The notes beneath the pieces were generated by a model. The model searched no databases and was not told the DNA's origin. It saw nothing but the letters and a program-made list of their open reading frames with translations. DNA of 64,000 bases, taken from positions 3,086,501 to 3,150,500 of the forward strand of contig NZ_CP101416.1 of the NCBI RefSeq assembly GCF_027942295.1, given 5' to 3'. How positions within the stretch are numbered: the stretch's first letter is position 1; each line of letters starts with the position of its first letter. The position numbers and the translations under genes were made by a program. Below are positions 59,058-64,000 of this stretch, one piece after another. Source of the stretch: Pseudanabaena sp. Chao 1811. Its GTDB lineage: Bacteria > Cyanobacteriota > Cyanobacteriia > Pseudanabaenales > Pseudanabaenaceae.

Positions 59058-60968
59058 TTAGGGATTTGGCGGTACAAATTTTTTGAGACTTGTTGGCACA
59101 TGTTGACGCACCCAGTCCTTTACTTGAGGAAATTGCAGCGCCGCAAAACCGCTACCGAGCAATAGAGCAACTAAAATCAAAATGATCATAAATGCTTTAT
59201 TGGTCTGTCTTGGGAGTCCCAGTTCTGTTTTTGCGGAGTCCATATCATCCATATCAAATCCAGCAGCATCTGTGCTAGATTCAGCAACATCTGCGGCAGT
59301 TTCCGAATTATCAGTAATAGGTTCTGTCGTCACTAAAGCTCCTGCTGCATCCACCGCATGATCAGGATTAGGCAAGATATCTTCAGTATCGGCATCATCT
59401 TCGTCATCGGAAGCGGTGATCTGCTCAACCATATCCTCATTAGGATCGGGCGGTGCAAAACGACAGCGCATCAGGGCGACGGTAATGTTGTCATGACCAT
59501 TTAGCTCATTAGCCTGATCGATGAGATCTTGGCAGCTCCGATCAAGAGATTTATCTTCGGTCAAAATTGGCAGCAAATATCTTTCATAAAGCTGCTCAAC
59601 CCGATCAAAGTCACTTAAGCCATCGGAGCAGAGAAGTAGCACGCAATCTTCATCAATAAAAAATCTTTGCACCCTTGGGACAAGCATATCGGAACCTCTA
59701 GTTCCTAAAGCCTGAATTAAGGCTCCACCATCAATGCGTTGTGAGGAGTAGGCGTAAAAGTTGTATCCCAATGTGGTTTCGCGAGTTGCCACATCATCAT
59801 CGAGGGTGACTTGACGTAAATTATTTTTACTGACGCAATAGAGACGACTATCGCCCACATGCACCACATATACTTCATTACTAGGATGTCCGTGGGGATG
59901 GGGTATCACTGCCATTACCAAAGTTGTCCCCATCCGTTGTTGGGCATGACGTTGCTGTTGATCGTTGATGGCAACAATTTGATTGTTGACAACGCGAGCC
60001 ACCATTTCTAATTGGGCAATAAACCCTTGGGCGGAAAAATCAGGATCATTCTCTGCTTGATGCAGCAGGGTTTTTAGTTGCTGCTCGAGGGTCTTGATTG
60101 CCAAGGAGCTTGCAACTTCTCCGCCATCATGTCCACCCAAACCGTCACAGACGATCGCTAGACGATCGCGCAGACTCTCAGCCTGTTCAGTCCGTTTTTG
60201 GCGCTTAATGTCAGGATAGCAAGCGTCCTCGTTATGGTCACGCTGTTGACCAACATCAGTAGCACTAGCAATGCGTACTGTGAGCGGTTGCTCCTGCATG
60301 ATCTTTAATGACAACTGATCGAGATAGGCGATCGCTGTATTTACGTCATATTCCCCTCGTCCCAAACTATAGAAAAACTCAGCGATCGGCTCGGCAATTT
60401 CGGGCTTAGCCAGATCTAGCCACTGTACCCAAATGTCTCCTAATTGCGAGATATGTACCGCCGATACATCCGCTTGCAATTCCAACAGGCGCACCCACAT
60501 CCCATCAACCCTGACCAATTTGGGTTCAATCAAAGTGCGCGTCATATTTTGTTCGGCGAGGGGTTCCCAGAGATTGAGGACTTGCCAGAGCAAATTAATT
60601 TGCCTTAACGCCGATGCTTTTCCCCAACTCTCAGCTAAGGTCGGACAAAGATTGCCTTGGCGATCGATGGGGACATTTTCTAATAAAAAGATTTCTGAAA
60701 GGTTTAGCTCTTCACCTAGCAACAGCAAACCATAGGGACGCGGTAAATGTAGGCTTAATCGTGATAGCTTCAGGTAAGACACTACATAAGTCTGAAATTC
60801 AAGGGGTAACTCAGGTAGTGTGAACGCATCTGTGTCAACGACAATTTGCGAGGACAGGACACGGTAGCGATCGCCAAGTAGAGATGCAGGGGGAAATGCT
60901 TCGGTATCTAGTCCGACAGCCCAAAGATATTGCTGCTCAACTGCCGTAGTTTGCTCTTGATTTTCCAT
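59058..60968 (-). CDS. PP2C-type protein phosphatase with C-terminal membrane anchor
   Basis: From ATG 60968 (MENQEQTT) the protein has 636 residues; the longer frame needs TTG. An N-terminal region of about 230 residues is unassigned. The PP2C domain (about 240-500) has QRDHNEDACYP, VCDGLGGHDGGEVAS, VHVGDSRLY, LLCSDGLSD and GHDNITVALM, keeping the metal-binding Asp residues. An acidic, low-complexity linker (about 510-590) precedes one membrane helix (FMIILILVALLLGSGFAAL). It should dephosphorylate Ser/Thr proteins in the cytoplasm while tethered to the membrane. nnr follows directly. Confidence 0.9.
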   Translation of the reverse strand: MENQEQTTAVEQQYLWAVGLDTEAFPPASLLGDRYRVLSSQIVVDTDAFTLPELPLEFQTYVVSYLKLSRLSLHLPRPYGLLLLGEELNLSEIFLLENVPIDRQGNLCPTLAESWGKASALRQINLLWQVLNLWEPLAEQNMTRTLIEPKLVRVDGMWVRLLELQADVSAVHISQLGDIWVQWLDLAKPEIAEPIAEFFYSLGRGEYDVNTAIAYLDQLSLKIMQEQPLTVRIASATDVGQQRDHNEDACYPDIKRQKRTEQAESLRDRLAIVCDGLGGHDGGEVASSLAIKTLEQQLKTLLHQAENDPDFSAQGFIAQLEMVARVVNNQIVAINDQQQRHAQQRMGTTLVMAVIPHPHGHPSNEVYVVHVGDSRLYCVSKNNLRQVTLDDDVATRETTLGYNFYAYSSQRIDGGALIQALGTRGSDMLVPRVQRFFIDEDCVLLLCSDGLSDFDRVEQLYERYLLPILTEDKSLDRSCQDLIDQANELNGHDNITVALMRCRFAPPDPNEDMVEQITASDDEDDADTEDILPNPDHAVDAAGALVTTEPITDNSETAADVAESSTDAAGFDMDDMDSAKTELGLPRQTNKAFMIILILVALLLGSGFAALQFPQVKDWVRQHVPTSLKKFVPPNP

Positions 60969-61435
60969 GAAGATGTTAGTACTTACCAAACTCAATGGTG
61001 AATATATAGATGAAGCTAGGGTATGTCTAAGACATAACAGTATGGACTGATATTATCTGAGAAACTACAGTATTAAATGTTTGGTCTATTTCTTCAAGAG
61101 ACATTTGGCTATTGTAGCGAAACAAAGTCACAAATTTAGTGGATTTTGCGATGTTTCATGTACTGCCAATCGACAAAGTATGAAGGTCAATCCAACTTAC
61201 CACTGGATTTCTTGAGAATCTAGGTATGGTAATGGTTAAACTCTTAAGTTATAGAAGTTAAATTTAACAATAAAAACTTAATACTTACTTAATACTTGTT
61301 TAATACCTATTTTTATTCTGCTTATTTTTTAATTTATTTTTGCAATTTACATTCAATTTTTATCAAAAAACCTTTATTTATTACCTCTTAGTTAACTCTT
61401 AGTACTTTTCTAACATTATTTCTTTACCACAGACT
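60969..61435. other. AT-rich intergenic region upstream of hrcA
   Basis: This 467-base stretch has no credible coding frame. It becomes very AT-rich after 61240 and contains three in-phase 11-base units at 61277-61306. I saw no CIRCE-type inverted repeat (TTAGCACTC...GAGTGCTAA). Confidence 0.5.
61277..61306 (+). promoter_or_regulatory. Triple 11-base direct repeat (Pho-box-like)
   Basis: CTTAATAC, CTTAATAC and TTTAATAC start at 61277, 61288 and 61299, separated by three bases. The spacing and the CTTAA core resemble cyanobacterial Pho boxes, but the last two bases of each unit differ from the usual pattern. It lies 130 bases before hrcA. Confidence 0.35.
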
Positions 61436-62500
61436 ATGAACCCTCAACTTACCCATCGTGAACAAAAAGTCCTTTGGGCAACCATCGATCACTATATTCA
61501 AACAGCAGAACCTGTTGGCTCCAAGGCGTTGGTATCTGAGTATGACTTTGATATTAGCCCTGCCACAATCCGCAATGTGATGAATATGCTCGATCGCATT
61601 GGTTTGTTATATCAACCCCATACTTCGGCAGGGCGTGTTCCCTCAGACTCTGGCTATCGTGTCTATGTAGATAAGCTGATCGATCCTGCTAGCGAACTCA
61701 CCTATAGTACCCACCAATTTCTCGCCAGCAAAAGCGATCGCCTTGGCAAGTCCAGCCTTGATGGCGTAATGCGTGATGTTGCTCAAATTTTGGCGACCCT
61801 AAGCGGTTGTATTGCTGTAATTACTGCCCCAAATATGCAAAAAATGCGAATTAGGCATTTGCAATTAGTCATGGTCGATGAACGAAAGATCATGGCGATC
61901 GCTGTTAGTGACACTTACCACACTGCCTCGGTGACGATGGATTTACCTAGTGAAACAAAGCCAGAGGTATTAGAAGGGGAATTAAATATTCTCAATAATT
62001 TTTTAAATGAGCATTTACGGGATAAAAACTGGTCAGACTTAAATAACGCATTGCAATGGGACGATCTTGATCGCCAGTTTCAGCAATATGCAGTGTTATT
62101 GCAGCAGTCCTTACAGCAACTGATGAAATTATGTGATCGCACAGCTTTGGGACAAATGTTTATTAGTGGCTTAACGGAGTTATTACGTCAACCAGAGTTT
62201 TCTAATTTGCAACAGGTGCAAAATATTGTGCAGTTACTCGAAGCTGATCGCGCTTCGTTGATGGCTCTGATTGTCGATCAACCTAGCCCCTCTGCAAATT
62301 CAGTCAGTATCAGAATCGGTTCCGAAATCTCTATTGAGCCAATTCAGAACTGTACTTTTATCTCTAGTACCTATCTCTGTGATGATAAACCTGTAGGAAC
62401 GGTTGGAGTTCTCGGCCCAACCCGTTTGGGTTATACAAGAGCGATCGCTTCAGTACAGGCCGCAGCATTGCATCTCACTGACGCGATTAGTAAATGGTAG
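61436..62500 (+). CDS. hrcA: Heat-inducible transcription repressor HrcA
   Basis: The protein has 354 residues. An N-terminal winged-helix domain has the family text VLWATIDHYIQTAEPVGSKAL, SPATIRNVMNMLDRIGLLYQPHTSAGRVPS. A dimerisation and inserted domain follows, with LGPTRLGYTRAIASVQ near the end. It binds CIRCE operators upstream of groESL-type genes and responds to chaperonin availability. No CIRCE site was seen near this gene, and no dnaK or grpE follows, so it appears monocistronic. Confidence 0.95.
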   Translation: MNPQLTHREQKVLWATIDHYIQTAEPVGSKALVSEYDFDISPATIRNVMNMLDRIGLLYQPHTSAGRVPSDSGYRVYVDKLIDPASELTYSTHQFLASKSDRLGKSSLDGVMRDVAQILATLSGCIAVITAPNMQKMRIRHLQLVMVDERKIMAIAVSDTYHTASVTMDLPSETKPEVLEGELNILNNFLNEHLRDKNWSDLNNALQWDDLDRQFQQYAVLLQQSLQQLMKLCDRTALGQMFISGLTELLRQPEFSNLQQVQNIVQLLEADRASLMALIVDQPSPSANSVSIRIGSEISIEPIQNCTFISSTYLCDDKPVGTVGVLGPTRLGYTRAIASVQAAALHLTDAISKW

Positions 62501-62507
62501 AACTTTG

Positions 62508-62546
62508 GGTAGGGATGGGCGGCGCTTTGCGCCGCCCATCCCTACC
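62508..62546. terminator. Perfect hairpin between hrcA and the convergent agrE-like gene
   Basis: GGTAGGGATGGGCGGCGC and complement enclose the loop TTT, eight bases after the hrcA stop. The arm sequence resembles that of the hairpin at 15272-15310. Confidence 0.65.
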
Positions 62547-62586
62547 TACCATACAAACCCTGAAATAGCAGGGCTTGTATTTTGAA

Positions 62587-64000
62587 TTAGGCAGCGATCG
62601 CTACAGGACTATCGAGCTTTTTCAATTGCTGAACGAGGAGACTGAGGAAGAGCCCGACATCGGTGACTACGCCGACGGACTCTACGGAACCGCGATCGGA
62701 GAGTTTCGTCACAACGGCGGGATTGATATCAACGCAAACCATCTTTACACCTGCGGGAGTCATATTGCCTACACCGATGGAATGCAGCATTGATGACAGC
62801 ATCAAGATCATATCGGCATTGCGAATTTGTTCGCTATAGAGGCGTTGGGCTTCTAGCAAATCCATCACCGTGTCAGGTAAAGGTCCATCATCACGAATGG
62901 AACCAGCTAGAACAAACGGAACATTATTCTTGACACATTCGTACATTACGCCAGTCTTCACAAAGCCTGCTTCCACTGCTTTGTGGATGCTGCCATAGCG
63001 ACGGACGGAGTTAATCACTTTGAGGTGATGGCGATGTCCACCCTTGACACTGACACCACGCTTGAGGTCAACACCGAGGGAAGTTCCCATCGAGGACTGT
63101 TCCATATCATGGACAGCGATCGCATTACCACCGAGCATCGACTGCACATAACCTTCACGAATCAAGTAGGCAAGGTGAGGAGCGCCACCAGTGTGTACAA
63201 CTACGGGACCACAGGAGACAACTAACTTGCCACCGCGATCGCGAATTTGGCGCAGTTCCCATGCGATCTGTTCGACGACAAGTTCGACACGACGTTCGCT
63301 AGATACACCTGCACCCATGAAGGAAAATTCTTCTTTCTTGGCATTGTCTCGTGCTTCAGGTTTACGAACTGTCCGTACGCCATCGTAACCAACTACGACG
63401 CGATCGCCTACGACTAAATCACGCAAGAGCTTACAGGTGGCAGTTTTGCCATCGGGACTAATCGCGATCGCCGCATCCATCCGTTGATTAGTGCAACGAA
63501 TCCATTCACCATCGACACAGGCATCGGTGGGATAGATGGTGGTGACATAAAAGTCATCGGGGGCAACGCCATCTTGGAGGACTGGCTCAAGATTGGCATC
63601 GGAGGTATCGCGATCCTGTAGGACTGCACCAATTTCAATCAATTCGCCCATGATGGTTTCCATGAGGTCATGGGATGGGGCAGAAATGCGAATCCTTGCT
63701 AAGGATGTACTTTGTCTCTGTTCACCAAGATTAAATTCTAAAACTTGGAAGCTACCACCATTATCAGTAACTAGATCGAGCGCCCGATTGATAATTCCAG
63801 AATCCAGTAGATGTCCTGTTAATTCGACAATTCTTGCTTCAACACCACTAGGCTCAAGATCAGGCTGTTCACTAGTAATGGGAACTTCAACAGTTCTGAG
63901 GGTTAAGCATTTAGCGGCTCCACCTGCTTTGAGGAATTCCGTAAGCGGTGTTTCGATCACATTAAAGCCAGCCTTCGTAATGCGCTGTTTTAAGCCATCG
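62587..64000 (-). CDS. agrE: Arginine dihydrolase / ornithine-processing enzyme (AgrE/ArgZ type), 5' end outside window
   Basis: The frame stays open to the window edge, so the nominal start at 63960 is not the true one. At the upstream end, FNVIETPLTEFLKAGGAAKC contains the likely catalytic Cys of the guanidine-modifying dihydrolase domain. The following about 400 residues match the TIGR00300 (LOR/SDH-like) domain, with ISAPSHDLMETIMGELIE, VSCGPVVVHTGG and MLSSMLHSIGVGNMTPAGVK. In Anabaena AgrE (about 700 residues) the first domain makes ornithine from arginine and the second converts ornithine to proline. The visible 470 residues fit that architecture. Confidence 0.88.
   Translation of the reverse strand, partial: DGLKQRITKAGFNVIETPLTEFLKAGGAAKCLTLRTVEVPITSEQPDLEPSGVEARIVELTGHLLDSGIINRALDLVTDNGGSFQVLEFNLGEQRQSTSLARIRISAPSHDLMETIMGELIEIGAVLQDRDTSDANLEPVLQDGVAPDDFYVTTIYPTDACVDGEWIRCTNQRMDAAIAISPDGKTATCKLLRDLVVGDRVVVGYDGVRTVRKPEARDNAKKEEFSFMGAGVSSERRVELVVEQIAWELRQIRDRGGKLVVSCGPVVVHTGGAPHLAYLIREGYVQSMLGGNAIAVHDMEQSSMGTSLGVDLKRGVSVKGGHRHHLKVINSVRRYGSIHKAVEAGFVKTGVMYECVKNNVPFVLAGSIRDDGPLPDTVMDLLEAQRLYSEQIRNADMILMLSSMLHSIGVGNMTPAGVKMVCVDINPAVVTKLSDRGSVESVGVVTDVGLFLSLLVQQLKKLDSPVAIAA

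Noticed and set aside
1-64000. Abundant GCGATCGC octamers as a novel motif
   Set aside because: This is the known HIP1 element of cyanobacteria and only indicates the taxonomic group.

Overview
The window is chromosomal DNA of a cyanobacterium. It encodes PsaK (photosystem I), a SqdX-type sulfolipid glycosyltransferase, an AgrE/ArgZ-type arginine dihydrolase, a Ctp protease and CobS, and the octamer GCGATCGC (HIP1) occurs throughout. The gene content and the dense hairpin repeats suggest a Pseudanabaena-like filamentous lineage; that placement is inference.

Layout. 1-640: decayed toxin-antitoxin and small-gene remnants. 640-17841: mostly housekeeping genes (aminopeptidase P, CLD1-like alpha/beta hydrolase, nitroreductase, psaK, propeller-transglutaminase protein, desaturase, MerA-like oxidoreductase, DoxX, DUF72, PsiE, CheY-like regulator, ABC ATPase, L,D-transpeptidase-like protein, tRNA-Ala, TPR protein). 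17859-31075: an accessory island with a broken HigBA-like pair, a truncated IS256 copy, two Uma2 genes, an orphan degenerate CRISPR array and type I restriction-modification (RM) operon A (hsdM-hsdS-hsdR, minus strand). 31182-37553: housekeeping again (cobS, ctp, aroA, Yip1, sqdX, ilvN). 37652-48445: type I RM locus B (hsdM-brnT-brnA-uma2-hsdS, then a GxxExxY gene in its own repeats, an AbrB/PIN pair, and hsdR). 48541-64000: rsmH, polA, hflX, cbiX, a PAS-GGDEF-EAL protein, nnrE-nnrD, a PP2C phosphatase, hrcA and the 3' part of agrE/argZ.

The most notable result is that three insertion sequences of three families sit inside type I RM genes. An IS4-type element is at codon 14 of hsdM-A, an IS630 element is in hsdS-A, and an IS256 element is in hsdS-B. 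In each case removing the element and one target-site copy (4 bp, TA and 8 bp) restores a continuous reading frame. Both hsdR genes are intact.

The window is also rich in repeats that lack a standard annotation. Seventeen long perfect or near-perfect hairpins share one geometry: two arms, an exactly three-base loop, and a C-G closing pair. Several lie inside larger elements with conserved inverted ends, and several overlap stop codons. Short cyanobacterial repeats are also inserted in frame into polA and into a Uma2 gene. No cas genes, rRNA genes or replication origin were seen.
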